A DNA stretch of 64,000 bases from Flaveria trinervia. Its lineage: Eukaryota > Streptophyta > Magnoliopsida > Asterales > Asteraceae. How positions within the stretch are numbered: position 1 is the first letter of the stretch; every line of letters begins with the position of its first letter. Location: NCBI GenBank assembly GCA_025506515.1, contig CM046443.1, positions 44,595,761-44,659,760 on the forward strand, read 5' to 3'. A program made the position numbers and the translations under genes. A model generated the notes under the pieces. That model saw nothing but the letters and a program-made list of their open reading frames with translations. It searched no databases and was not told the origin of the DNA. Shown one piece after another: positions 25,059 through 37,100 of the stretch.

Positions 25059-25917
25059 TGTTGGATCAAGAAGAAGGCTAGTGCAACCAAAACCAAATCA
25101 CTTAGACAAATTTTGGTGTTACTTACAAAGGCTTCCAAAACCATGTGTGGAACTTCTGAAGGAAGTAGAGTTCTTCCAAAGAAAAAGTAAATGATCAACT
25201 TCTGAAGACAAACTCTACTTCCGAAGTCAAAGTACTCACTTCCGAAGATCAACTCTAAGAAGAAAAGATCAGAAGACAACTTCCAAAGTATAAACAAAAG
25301 AAGAAATCCTCAAGCCTCGAAAGAAGTAGCCTCTTCCGAAGTATAAGTGGCTTCGGAAGTACTTGTTCTTCTGAAGCCATTTAACCTTCGGAAGACACTG
25401 CTATGAACCAGTGGACACAAGTATGATCTCTGACTTTCCGTTGTAGACCTCTAATACTGTATGGCATTTTCCCAAAAGGCCATGTAGTTGACCATACTTT
25501 ATTCCACTGTTCATCTTTTTATGTTAGTACAAGTTACCAACTTAAGTTGGTGACAAAAGGTAAGTCAAGGACATGTCCTAACTACCATATCTTAGATAAG
25601 AATTATCTACGATACCTTAAACTATAGCTTTGTAGTATTTGCTTTAGTTAGAGGATTCCAGCTGGTATCAAAGTATATCCGGCTATAGGTAGTATTATAT
25701 ATAGTTTCTCATTGTAACTCATAAGATGATCCTTGTAAGATTCTTGTAATACTTTGAGTTAAGAAGCAATATATGCAAGTATCTTGAAAATATCTTTATG
25801 TGTTTATTTTTACTTATTATGTTATTATTAACTCTTAGAGACTCTGATTCATCCGAGTGTAGTTCAAGTGAGTTTGAGAGAAAAACCAAGTGTTTAGTGA
25901 CAAAACCCAATCCTACA
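25059..25917 (+). repeat. 5' LTR of copia E
   Basis: 859 bp, beginning TGTTGGATC and ending AATCCTACA. It is not preceded by a polypurine tract; it interrupts the Lys-rich coding part of D ORF3. U3 (about 25125-25400) is rich in CTTCCGAAG and near matches. TATA candidate 'attatatata' lies near 25692. Confidence 0.88.
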
Positions 25918-26513
25918 AGATCGAACAAGGCTTGGGTCTCCAATCAAAAATAGTTATCTCATCTTGTGTGCAGGGACATCCATATGACAAAAATAACAAT
26001 GTTTGGATTGTGGATAGTGGATGCTCCAGGCACATGACAGGGAACAGATCTCTTCTTCAACGATTTCAACATTATGATGGAGGTCCTATCCAGTTTGGAG
26101 GTGAGGCCGGAGGATATATTTCTGGCAGAGGGAGTATATCTAACAGAAAGTTAATGGTTGACAAAGCCCACTTTGTCAAAAAGCTTGAACACAATCTGTT
26201 AAGTGTTTCTCAGTTCTGTGATCAAAAGCATCAAATGCTGTTCACAGAACATGAGTGCGTTATCCTCAAACCCGGGATGACAATTCCTTCAGAATTGGTT
26301 TAGATCTCCCAGAAAAGGGGATATGTACAAGCTGGATATGAATAATGCTTCCCCAATGGGTGAAGTATCATGCTTTCTTTCCAAAGCTGATAGTGATGAG
26401 TCAACACTTTGGCATAAACGTATGTGTCATGTAAATTTTAAGACAATGAATAAATTGGCTAAAAATAACTTGGTTCACGTTTGTCTAAAACGGAATCTTT
26501 CTGCAAAAATAAC
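25918..26513 (+). pseudogene. pol: E gag end and pol part 1 (protease, GAG-pre-integrase)
   Basis: The gag remnant encodes KAWVSNQK and stops at TAG 25951-25953. After 'tgcag' ending 25973 the protease frame opens in phase 0 (GHPYDKNNNVWIVDSGCSRH) with the catalytic DSG intact. LEHNLLSVSQFCDQK and LWHKRMCHVNFK follow (about 26180-26440). An ORF starting inside the LTR (25890) reads through the junction into protease because of the gag deletion. F interrupts at 26513; pol resumes at 39041. Confidence 0.83.
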
Positions 26514-27372
26514 TGTTGGATCAAGAAGAAGGCTAATGCAACCAAAACTATATCACTTAAGTTATTTTGATACTGCATGCAAAGGCTTCCGAAGCTCTTC
26601 ATGGAACTTCCGAAGGTTGTAGAGTTCTTCCGAAGACAAAGGAAAAGTCCAGCTTCCGAAGACAGAACTCTACTTCCGAAGACAAATGCATACTTCCAAA
26701 GTTCAAGACTTAGAAGAATAAAGTGAAGACCACTTCCGAAGTATGATGAAGAAGTCTCCAAGTCTTGGAAAAAGCAGCCTCTTCCGAAGTATAAAGTGGC
26801 TTTGGAAGTACTTACTCTTCCGAAGCCATTTAACCTTCGAAAGACACTGCTATAACCAGTGGACACAAGTATGGTCTTTGACACTCCGCTACAGACTTCT
26901 GATACAGCATGGCTTCTTCTTAAAGAACCATGTTGTTGACATACTTTATTCCATTGTTTACCTTTTCATGATAATACAGTTGCCATCTTTAGTTGGTGAC
27001 AAAAGGTAAGTCAGGGACATGTCCTGACTACCAAATCTCAGATAAGACTTTATCCAAGATACCTTAATCTTTAGTCTTGTAGTATAGACTTTTGCTATAG
27101 GATCCCAGCTGGTATCAAAGTATATCCGGCTGTAGATAGTATTATATATAGGTTCTTCTTGTAATTCATAAACAACAACAGGCAATCTGCTTGTAAGAGT
27201 CTTTGTATTTTGAGTTGAGAATCAATATATAAAATCATCTTGAAAATTATATTTCTGTGTTCTTAGTTACTTTTCATATTGTGATTAACTCTTCTTGATT
27301 CTTACCCAAGTGTGATTCTAGGTGAGTTTGAGAGAAAACATTCGTGTTTAAGTGACAAACACCAATCCTGCA
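26514..27372 (+). repeat. 5' LTR of copia F
   Basis: Begins TGTTGGATC, ends AATCCTGCA. By eye, eight exact copies of CTTCCGAAG lie at 26586, 26607, 26627, 26653, 26673, 26733, 26781 and 26817, plus near matches. TATA candidate at 27142-27151. Confidence 0.95.
27142..27151 (+). promoter_or_regulatory. TATA box of copia F LTR
   Basis: 'ttatatatag' is conserved at the same place in the E 5' LTR (near 25693), F 3' LTR (near 38808) and E 3' LTR (near 58498), about 220-230 bp before the LTR end. It probably marks the U3/R promoter. Confidence 0.55.
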
Positions 27373-27373
27373 A

Positions 27374-27386
27374 TTGGTATCAGAGC
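27374..27386 (+). other. Primer binding site of F
   Basis: 'ttggtatcagagc' one base after the 5' LTR is complementary to initiator Met tRNA. Confidence 0.88.
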
Positions 27387-27463
27387 ATCTCAGGCTCTTG
27401 ATTGTGTGATCTAACCATCCAAATCAACCTGTTTTCACTCCTCCCTACCACTCACTCCCTCAA

Positions 27464-30096
27464 ATGGCCCTCAACAAATCTGAAGTAGAAATGGGGACGA
27501 TGACCAAAGCGCCAATCATCACCCCTGAAACTTCAGATCTTGGAGTAGAAGAATGGCAGGCTTTATTAGATACAAGAACAGCAAGATGTGGAACTCGATT
27601 GTCAATGGACCATACAAGACAAAGGTGGCTTCACCTGGTGGAAACGGTGCCATGATAGAAAAAGCTGTCAAGGGCTATTCTGATGAAGACAGAAAGAAGA
27701 TGGACATCGACAGCAATGCTATGACTATTCTCATGCCTGCAATACCGGACTCTATTATGGTGGGGTTTGAGCATTGCAAGACTACCAAAGAATTGTTTGA
27801 TGCACTTGCTCAGATGTATTCTTGCTCCAATGACTCAAAGAAGGACTCACTGAAGCAGCAGTTCGAGAACTTCACTCATATTGCTGGAGAGACCCTCAGC
27901 CAGCAGTGCTTCAGGTACATGGATCTTATCTCTTCCCTTCAGTCTATAAAGATCACTCCTGAACTTAGAGATCTCACCAGAAAGTTCATGAGTGCTCTTC
28001 CAAATGAGTGGACATTCTACTGTGTCTCTATCAAGAGAATAGAAAACTTGAAAACTCTTTCCATGACTGAGCTCTATGGCATCCTTGATGGATACCGTCT
28101 AGAGATGGAGAGTAAGAAGGGCCATCAAACAAGTAGATCTATGAGTCTTCCTGCTAGCAAGCTTTAATGGGTGCTGAAGGCTTATTAACCCCTCAACCCG
28201 CAGCACTTCCTGACTTATCAGCAGCCATCCTGCTCATCTGGTCCCTACATCACTTATCCTGAGACTCCAAGGTCTCAACAGGCTCAACACAACTCCTTCC
28301 AGGAAAGTTGTGCCTTTTTCTCAGGAGGTGGACACTCAGAAGATTTTCAATATTGCTTTGATGATCTTGAGTGCTTCAGCCCAGATGACGTAGAGTACGT
28401 GGACATTGTCCAGCAAATGGCTCTTTTAACTTACAGAGCAAAGAAGTTCTTTAAGAGAACTAGAAGGCACTTCCCACAAAACCCAACTACCAGCAAGTTC
28501 GGTTTGACAAGACCAGAGCAAAGTGTTACAACTGTAACCAACTGGGTCATTTTGCAAGGGAATGCAAGGCTCCCAAGACCAATCCGGGAACCCCACAGGC
28601 CTCCACACATCCCTCAACCTCAAAGCCCACTAAGAAGTCAATTGAGACGGCCGCAATGGCTCAAGAAGTTGACTGGAGCTTCATGGTACAGGATGTGACT
28701 CCTGCTTAAGCTCTCATGGCCGGAACAGATGATGCCCAGGTATATGAACATCTCTACACTCCAACCTGTATAGCTAAAGTTAAACTCTATCAGGATTACA
28801 ATATGGAAATCAGATCTGACATTGAGTCTTTAAATATTCTAAATTTTGATTTTAAAAGAGCTGAATCTGACTATCAAAAGAAAATTGATGAGTTGGAGAA
28901 AACTGTATCTCTTTTGAAACATGAACACACCAACTACAAGACTCAAATCAAGGATCTGATATCCAAATTGTCTGAGGCTCCAGCCCAGCTTGTCACTGCT
29001 GAGGCTCAGGCCAGGAAGCATGCTATCTCTGAGCAAAACTTCCAAGCTATTTTTGCATCATCCTCCCATTCCAAACTCTGTTATCAGAACAAAGAAGGGT
29101 TGGGAACCAATGAAATTGCTCCACCACACTCCTATGAGTCTATCAGACAGCCTAGATGTGGTACTGAAGAGCAAGAGGTTCCAACTGCTGACCCTTTCTT
29201 TCCAGAGTTAAAGGATGAGGCACCAATAGTGGCCACCACAGGGAAGGAACAGGTAGATACACCTATCGCCTCCTGTGATGATCAAATCCTAACCACCAAA
29301 GCCAAAAGAAGCAGAGCTAAAGCTGCTAGGAGAACTGCTAAGAAAGTGGCTGAATCCAAACTTAAAATTGACCCCAAACAGAAGGGTGTCTTTGTTTCAG
29401 CTGGTTTCCAAGTGTTGGTACTTCTGATTCAGGAAAGGAATGTAATACCAGCATTCCTGTCCTACCAAAGGATCAGAAGTTAAAGGTAAAGGTTGCTGAC
29501 AAAGAAAAGAAAACCAAGAAACAACAACCCTCACTTCCCCAAAAGACTAACATTGCATGCATCATGTGTGGCCTGCAAAATCATATGGCAAAAGATTGTT
29601 ACTATAATCCTACAAGCACACGTTATGAAAATAATGTTAGGAAAGAAGGAGTCAGGGAAGGTTTCACATTTGGACCTTTGCATACGGTTCAAGAGTTGAA
29701 GAAGGGAAAGCTAGTTTCCAAAGCCAAGTTGCTTTCGGAAGAAACTCCTTCTTCCGAAGGGAAAATGGCTTCGGAAGCAAAAGCTACTAAGGTTCAGAAG
29801 AACAAGAAAGCTCCCTTGAAACCATCCCAGAAGAAGACTGCTTCGGAAGAAAAGGTGGTGAGGACTTCTTTCGAAAAGAAAGAAGCTTCGGAAGAAGACC
29901 ATGCTGCAAAAGCTTCTACAAGCTCATCCTCCAAGATTAGCCAAGGGTGGACTGGAAGATCAAGGAAGATGCAGCAGCCCAAACCTCTTCCTCAAAGACC
30001 TCTGTTGAACCCCCATGCATATCATTTAGTTCACTCATGTCATTATCTTTGGAAGAACCCAAGACAAATAAAGCTTGGGTTTCCAAACAAAACTGA
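27464..30096 (+). pseudogene. gag: gag of copia F (lightly broken)
   Basis: Start at ATG 27464 (MALNKSEVEMGTMTKAP). A frameshift near 27550 leads into the main capsid frame, 27553-28167 (FIRYKNSKMWNSIVNGP; GYSDEDRKKMDIDSNAM; FMSALPNEW), a UBN2-type domain. A first intact CCHC knuckle lies at 28524-28565 (CYNCNQLGHFARECK). A coiled coil runs about 28800-29000 (KKIDELEKTVSLLKHEHTN). A second CCHC knuckle is at 29558-29599 (CIMCGLQNHMAKDC), followed by a Lys/Ser/Glu tail full of CTTCGGAAG-type DNA (29730-29890). The frame closes KAWVSKQN-TGA at 30096. Stops or shifts separate these blocks. Confidence 0.88.
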
Positions 30097-30115
30097 ATTC
30101 TCATCTTATATGCAG

Positions 30116-33100
30116 GAACACTCATTTGACAAGAACAACAATGTATGGATTGTAGATAGTAGATGCTCCAGGCACATGACAGGGAAAAAACATCTCCTTC
30201 AACAATTTCAACATTATGATAGAGGTCCTGTCTAGTTTGGAGGTGAGGCCAGAGGATATATTTCTGGCAGAGGGAGTATATCCAATGGTATGTTAACCGT
30301 TGACAAAGTTAACTTTGTCAAACAGCTTGAACACAATCTGTTAAGTGTTTCTCAATTCTGTGATCAAAAGCACCAAATGCTTTTCACAGAACATGAGTGC
30401 ATTATCCTCAAACCAGGGATGACAATTCCTCCGAATTGGTGCTTCTTAGATCTCCCAGGAAAGGGGATATGTACAAGCTTGATATGAACAATGCTTCCCC
30501 AGTGGGTGAAGTATCATGCTTTCTTTCCAAAGCTGATAGTGATGAGTCAACACTGTGGCATAAACGTATGTGTCATGTAAATTTTAAGACAATGAATAAA
30601 TTGGCTAAAAATAACTTGGTACATGGTTTGCCTAAAAAGGAGTTTTTCTGCAAAGACAACTGTGTTGCATGCCTGAAAGGGAAACAACACAGGACATCTC
30701 ATAAATCCAAATGTGTTAACTCTATTACTACTCCATTGCACTTGTTGCACATGGATCTTTTTGGGCCCACAAATATAATGAGCATTGGAAGGAAATCATA
30801 CTGCCTTGTGATAGTTGATGATTTTACAAGATTCACATGGGTATTCTTTTTAAGAACTAAAGATGAAACTGCTGAAACGTTAAAATCTTTTATTCTTAAA
30901 ATAGAAAATCAAATTGATCACAAGGTTAAAATAATTAGATGTGATCAAGGGACTGAGCTTAAGAACTTCGTTCTTGACTCATTCTATAACTCAAAAGGGA
31001 TTGCCAGACAATATAGTGCTCCTAGAACTCCTCAACAAAAAGGTGTTGCTGAGAGGAGGAATAGGACACTTATTGAGGCTGCTCGAACTATGTTAGTTGA
31101 TTCAAAGCTACCTCTAACATTCTGGGTAGAGGCAGCCAGCACTGCATGCTACGTGTTGAACAGAGTTCTTGTAGTTAAGCCCCGTGGAAAAACCCCTTAT
31201 GAGCTATGGAACAAGAGGCCACCGTTCATTGGCTTTCTAAGGTCCTTTGGCAGCAGGTGTACCATACTTAACACAAATGACAATTTAGAAAAATTTGTTG
31301 AAAAGTCAGATGATGCTATCTTTGTTGGATACTCTTCTAGTTCCAAAGCTTACAGAGTATACAACATTAAGAATCAACAATTTGAGGAGTCATCCAATAT
31401 AGTTGTTAATGAGCACACTCCTTGTGTTAGGGGGAATGGGCCTGATCACATCTTTGATTTAGAATTGTTTATAAACTATTCTAAACCCTCTTGTGAGAAT
31501 GTTTCAGTTAGAATAGGTGCTCAAATTGATGATGATGCTGCTACTAATGATCAACTGTTTGAGCTTCCCAGGTCTAGACCAAATTCTCCAAGTGCTGAAA
31601 TACATCAAGCTTCCACTATTCACAGATCTGATAGTTTATCTATATCAAGGAATAGTGAAGCTTCAACAAGTGAGTCACCTACTGAGCCTCAAAGCTCATC
31701 AGGTGATCCACCACAACACCAGGCAGAAGGAGGTAGTATTTTGAAAAAACAGGCAACTGTTAATACTACCTCACAGCCAACTATTGATGATGTTTCTCAT
31801 TCATTCAATCAGTCCTCATTGAATGACTTTGAAACAACAGCTGGACAGAGTGTTCTAGTTCCTGAGTAGAATATGTCCAACCTGGATCTATCTCTGCAAC
31901 TGGAAGTGATTCCTCAGCTTTGGATTCACAACACTCATCCAACTGAGAACATCATAGGGAATGTCTCTGAGGGTGTGAGAACAAGAGGACAGACTCATCA
32001 AGGGAATGTCTGCTTGTACTCATGCTTTCTATCTCAGATGGAACCCAAGAAGGTAGAAGATGCCTTAAAAGATAGTAGCTGGATTGAATCGATGCAAGAG
32101 GAGTTGCTTCAATTCAAGAGACAGAAGGTATGGAACCTATGTCTGCTACCATCTGGTCAAGTACCCATAGGCACCAAATGGGTTTTCCGAAACAAGAGAG
32201 ATGATAGAGGCTTGATCATCAAGAATAAGGCAAGACTTGTGGTTCCAGGATACACTCAAGAGGAAGGAATCGATTATACTGATGTCTTCGCACCAGTTGC
32301 AAGACTTGAGGCAGTTAGGATCTTCCTTGCTTATGCTGCATCCAAGGACTTCACAGTATACCAACTTGATGTCAAGTGTGCTTTTCTATACGGGGATATA
32401 GATAGGGAAGTGTACGTATGCCAACCTCCAGGATTTGAAGATCCACAGCATCCCAACTATGTGTGCAAATTGGATAAAGCTCTATATGGGCTGCACTAAG
32501 CAACTAGGCTATGGTATGAGACTCTGTCTCGGTTTCTTCTGAAGAATGGCTATACTAGAGGTACCATTGACAAGACTCTCTTCATTAGAAAGTCTGGAAA
32601 TGACATTTTGCTTGTACAAGTCTATGCGATGACATCATATTTGGTTCCACAAATGACCAAATGTGCAAGCATTTTGAGAGCATTATGAAGAAGAAGTTTG
32701 AGATGAGCTCCATGGGAAAAATGGACTTTTTCCTTGGAATTCAGGTAAAGCAACCGAAGGAAGGGTTCTTCATTAATCAATCAATATGTCTCTGACATCT
32801 TAGAAAGATTTGAGATGAAGGATTGCAAGCCTGCGAAGACACCCATACCCAGAAACCATAATCTTTGTCCTGACCTTGAGGGGGAGGATACTGATCAACA
32901 TCAGTATAGGACAATTATTGGTTCTCCGATGTATCTTACAGCAAGTAGACCTAATATCATGTTTGCTACTTGCATTTGTGCAAGATATCAGGTTGCTCCT
33001 AAGGTGTCTCACTTAGCTGCTGTTAAGAGAATCCTCAGATACCTCAAAGGAGCACCTAAACTAGGTCTCTGGTATCCCAGAAAACAAGGATTTCAATCTT

Positions 33101-33504
33101 TATGGATACTCTGACAGTGACTACGGTGGCTGCAATATTGACAAGAAATCAACATCGGGAGGATGTCAATTTCTTGGTGGAAGGATCATCTCATGGCAAT
33201 GCAAGAAACAATCCTGTGTCTCTACATCAACTACTGAAGCTGAATACATTGCTGCTGCTAGCTGTTGTGCTCAACTGCTATGGATTCAAAATCAAATGTT
33301 AGACTATGGATTCAACTTTATGAGTACTCCTATACATATGGACAACAACAGTGCTATCTCCATACTGAAAATCCGGTGAAGCACTCAAGACTAAGCACAT
33401 TGACATCAGGTATCATTTCATTAGAGACATTCATGAAAAAAATCTATTGGGATGATAAACATCGATTAATCTGATCTCTTTTGGAAAACCTTTTTAATAT
33501 GTAA
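30116..33504 (+). pseudogene. pol: pol of copia F: PR-IN-RT-RNase H (broken)
   Basis: Opens in phase 0 after 'tgcag' ending 30115 (EHSFDKNNNVWIV). The protease motif is DSR instead of DSG, and a TAG occurs near 30234. A long clean ORF, 30397-31869, carries GAG-pre-integrase and integrase with all three acidic residues (MDLFGPTNIM; RCDQGTELK; GVAERRNRT). RT (31873-32760) has FAPVARLEA, then LYGLH-TAA (a CAA>TAA change near 32498), and a frameshift inside the YVDD box (about 32621-32635). RNase H (from about 32930) has ASRPNIMFATC and later frame changes. Near 33440 about 90 bp present in E (43965-44060) are missing, removing the C-terminal LFTKAFDE part. Confidence 0.9.
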
Positions 33505-34109
33505 GTGTTGTCTCAATACAATTTAAGCCCTGTTACAAGGAATTCTCTCTGAAATTTTCTAACTGTAATTCCTTCCGAAGAGAAATTAACCTTCGGAAGA
33601 CATTATTATATCTTCCAAAGCAGAATTTCTCAAAGGATAACTTTCTTCTCGGAAGAATTTTTGGTCCCGGAAGAAGCGATTGATTACATATCAGATCTAC
33701 TTCCGAAACTTACAAATTCTCTATTCGGAAGCAGCACTAACTTTCGGAAGCAAATAATTGGCTTCGGAAGTATGAATTGCCTTCGGAAGACAAGTTACCT
33801 TCGGAAATGTTTTACCCTCGGAAGAGAGATCTCACTGTGTAACGTAAATTTCTTGGGCCCCACACTGTAAAAAGCAAAGATTTTGTTATGATGTCGGATT
33901 ATTTAACTAATTTTTAACCTTACCGCCACTGTCATTTCATCCACTAAACCATCACATCACCTTATCCTAACCCGCATTACCACCTCTCCACAATCTTTTA
34001 AATAATCTCGTCTATTCACTTTCACTCTCTTACTTGCAAACTTTACCGCCCTAGGAATTTCTCCTACTCATCTTTACCCAGCTCAAAGCATTCCCATTCA
34101 CCTTTCCAA
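33505..34109 (+). repeat. pol-ORF3 spacer of F
   Basis: Non-coding. At about 33575-33830 it holds repeated CTTCGGAAG/CTTCCGAAG motifs and one-base variants, then a pyrimidine-rich, TATA-poor stretch before the ORF3 ATG. It aligns well with E 44112-44705. Confidence 0.75.
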
Positions 34110-37100
34110 ATGGCCTTCAACTCACAGCACAATCAAGTCGCACTTCTTGATTCATCAAGAGATGCCGACTTCTCAGATATCATCTCCTTCCTAACCCAAT
34201 CTTCATACTACACTGCTCTGACTGTTAACCCTACAATTTACACAAACCATATGTCTGAATTTTCGGTAAATGGTCAGATCGAAACCCTAAACAGGGTCCG
34301 TGTCATTCGATCGAGTATCTGTGGCCAAGAGTTGGTCATTACTGAATAGCTCATCAGGGAGCATTTAGAGCTTCATGATGAGGGCGCTCCAACGGAATTT
34401 CCCAAAGAAGACTTGGACCATTCTTATCTCCAAATGGGCTATGGAGGAGACGTTAGCAGGTCAACTGTCTACAAATTTAACTTCTCGTACAAATGGAAGT
34501 TCCTGCTACACGTGGTCCTTCACTGCTTTTCGAATAAATCCGGCGGATGGGATCAAATCCCATTTGAACTTGGGTGCCTTGTTCATGGGTTGGTTAAAAC
34601 GCCTCCGCTTTAACTATTCAAGATTTGTGCTGACTAACCTCATGGGAAATCAACTGCGGACACATTCTTCATGACTGCTCCCCAGATGAGGCCGCCGACC
34701 ATCTTCAAGACTTTGAAGAGAGTGTCCACCAACTTCACAGGAAGAGATATGCACTTCTTCCAGGTATGACTGAGCCAACGGCTCCTGGTGACATCCTGTT
34801 AACCCCACAGGTGATGAACCCACACCAGCAACTACCCCGACTATGCCAACACTACCCATCACCATCACTTATCAGAGACGTCCCAAACGACCCTTGTTTA
34901 ATCTACTCTGTATGAACAAGCTCCTCCTGTTCATCCAAAAAGGCTAGAGTGGAACAAAGGGCTCCCACTCAGCCTGAGGTCCAACCATCCTTCACAATTG
35001 ACCTAATTTGGGTCTCGAGTCTCCTCAGTCTCAAACCATGAGCCCACAACCCAAGCTAAAAAGTCCTCAAGGTGAGTCTCTATACTCCCCTGAGCAGTCA
35101 ACAAGGGACAGCCCCACCAGAGGCTCAATGCCTGTAGACATTGACCAAAGTCCCAGGTCAGTAGGTTTAACCATCCTATCTTTTACTGGCCTTTTATTTA
35201 AAACTGATGAAGAGATAACATCTCTCCATGGCAATGAAGTTGATCTACAACACCCTCTCCAAGATCAACAGAGCCCGGAGAAATCTCTTCTCTCTAGCCC
35301 CATCAGCAACCAACTGAGGTGAGTCCCACTGATGTGGAGGGGACTCATGTAGATTCAGCTGCCACTATAGAAGGTGCCTCAATGGACCTTATGGACAGTG
35401 GTAACATTTCTCAAACTGAATCTACGGCAACCGAGCCCTTTGATGACTCTTAAAGAGACATCATTAAGCATGGAAAACCAGGGTGCCAAGAAACCACATC
35501 TGGTGGGAGGCTGAACATACTAGGTATGTTACCTCATCTCCCCGTGATTCTTCGAAAGAAGATGAGGGAAGCATGCAACTCCTCATTCAAGATCTTCTTT
35601 CTAAAGTCTCAAATCTGGAATCTCAGGTTAGGACTTTAGAGGCAAGATCTGCCACTCAGCAACTTGAGATTGACAATCTCAAGGCTCAACTAGCTGAGAA
35701 GCAGACAAAGAGGTCTGTTAGGCATGTACCTATTCAGGTCTCCCTGACTTCCTCCTCCAGCTCATCTAGCTCTCAAGATGATGCTACCAAAAAGGGGGAG
35801 AATGTTCAAAGACAAACATACAAGGAACCACAGAGCCGACCTTCCACTTCAACATCTTCCTCTCCCATCAGTTTGCGCCTGAAACATCTCAGCTCACTCT
35901 TCAGATTGATCCAAGATGCTTAATAATCTCTACAGACTCTTCACCAAGTTTCTGTTAAGATCCTCCTTCGAGCAGCCAAGTCATGATGCTGCAATGATCT
36001 ACTTTGGAGCAGAAGAACTTCAAATGCTGCCTGCACCTTCTACAACTGTCGAAGAAGTTGGTCAACCTAAGGTCCTCATAGAACCTAAGATTCAATTCGA
36101 AGGGGAAATAGGAACTGACGGCCCAGCAACTGAAACAGTTGGGACAGAATCTGCATTTCCTTTAACTTCTGAAGCTGAAGTTAAAGCCTCGAAAGAACAA
36201 GCTGAATCTTCCAAAGCTGAAATGGAAGCTGCGAAGGACTGTTTAAAATGTCCGAGGAACTGATCATCACAGATGCTATCCTGGAAATGGCATCTAAAAT
36301 GAGCAGCGAGGACTTTCTGATTGCACCTCCATCACAGACTCCATCTCTGACTCTCTCACAATCAGAAACTTCTCTCCAAGAACCACCACAGTCAGGATCT
36401 TCAAAGGATAAAGGTAAAAGGAGATGACTGCGGAAGAGATTCTGAAGAGGAGAAGATTGAAAACTTAAGAAGAAAGGAAGACTTCAGACTGAGAAGTTGC
36501 TAGCTGCTAGCACAAAAGCAGTTGCTTCCAATCAGGAGGTTGTCATCATAAAAGAAGAGAGCAGATCATTGACCAGCTCATTGAAATGGGAGCTACCAAT
36601 GAAGAAACACTCTTGCTACCATTAGAGGAGTTGGTGGATTTGGAGAAGGCAACCAGGCTGAAGCTTGAAGAAGAAGACAGGTTGGCGTTAGAGGAAAAGG
36701 AAAAGAAACAGAAGGAGGAGGTGAATTGCAGCTGAGGAGAAACAGGATAACTTCCTACTCTCCAGAGGTTTTGATCTTCAAGAACTCTCTCCACACAACG
36801 ATGAACGATCCTCTGGCTCTTCAACAAAGAGCAGGATCAAATGGAGAAAGAAAGGAAGAAGGCTGCAAAAGAAAGGAAAGAGAGAAGAAGAAGAAAGAAG
36901 AAGAGGCTAGGGTCACTGCCTCCAAGAAGCTTACTGAGAAAGCCTGGATGAAGACTATCCCGGGCTCATGGCTTCTTCGGTAGGCAGGTGGGTCCTATGT
37001 CTGAAAGGACACTCCAACGATTGTTAGTGAAATTAAGGCTGACATCCGGTGGGGGAAAAGGAATGAGATGTAGAAGGGTAAAAGGGATGACCTTCACTGC

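Noticed and set aside
25059..25917. Reading this LTR as the 3' LTR of copia D
   Set aside because: It lacks a polypurine tract, interrupts a Lys-rich ORF3 stretch, and its ACCTC flank recurs after 58720. It is the 5' LTR of E.
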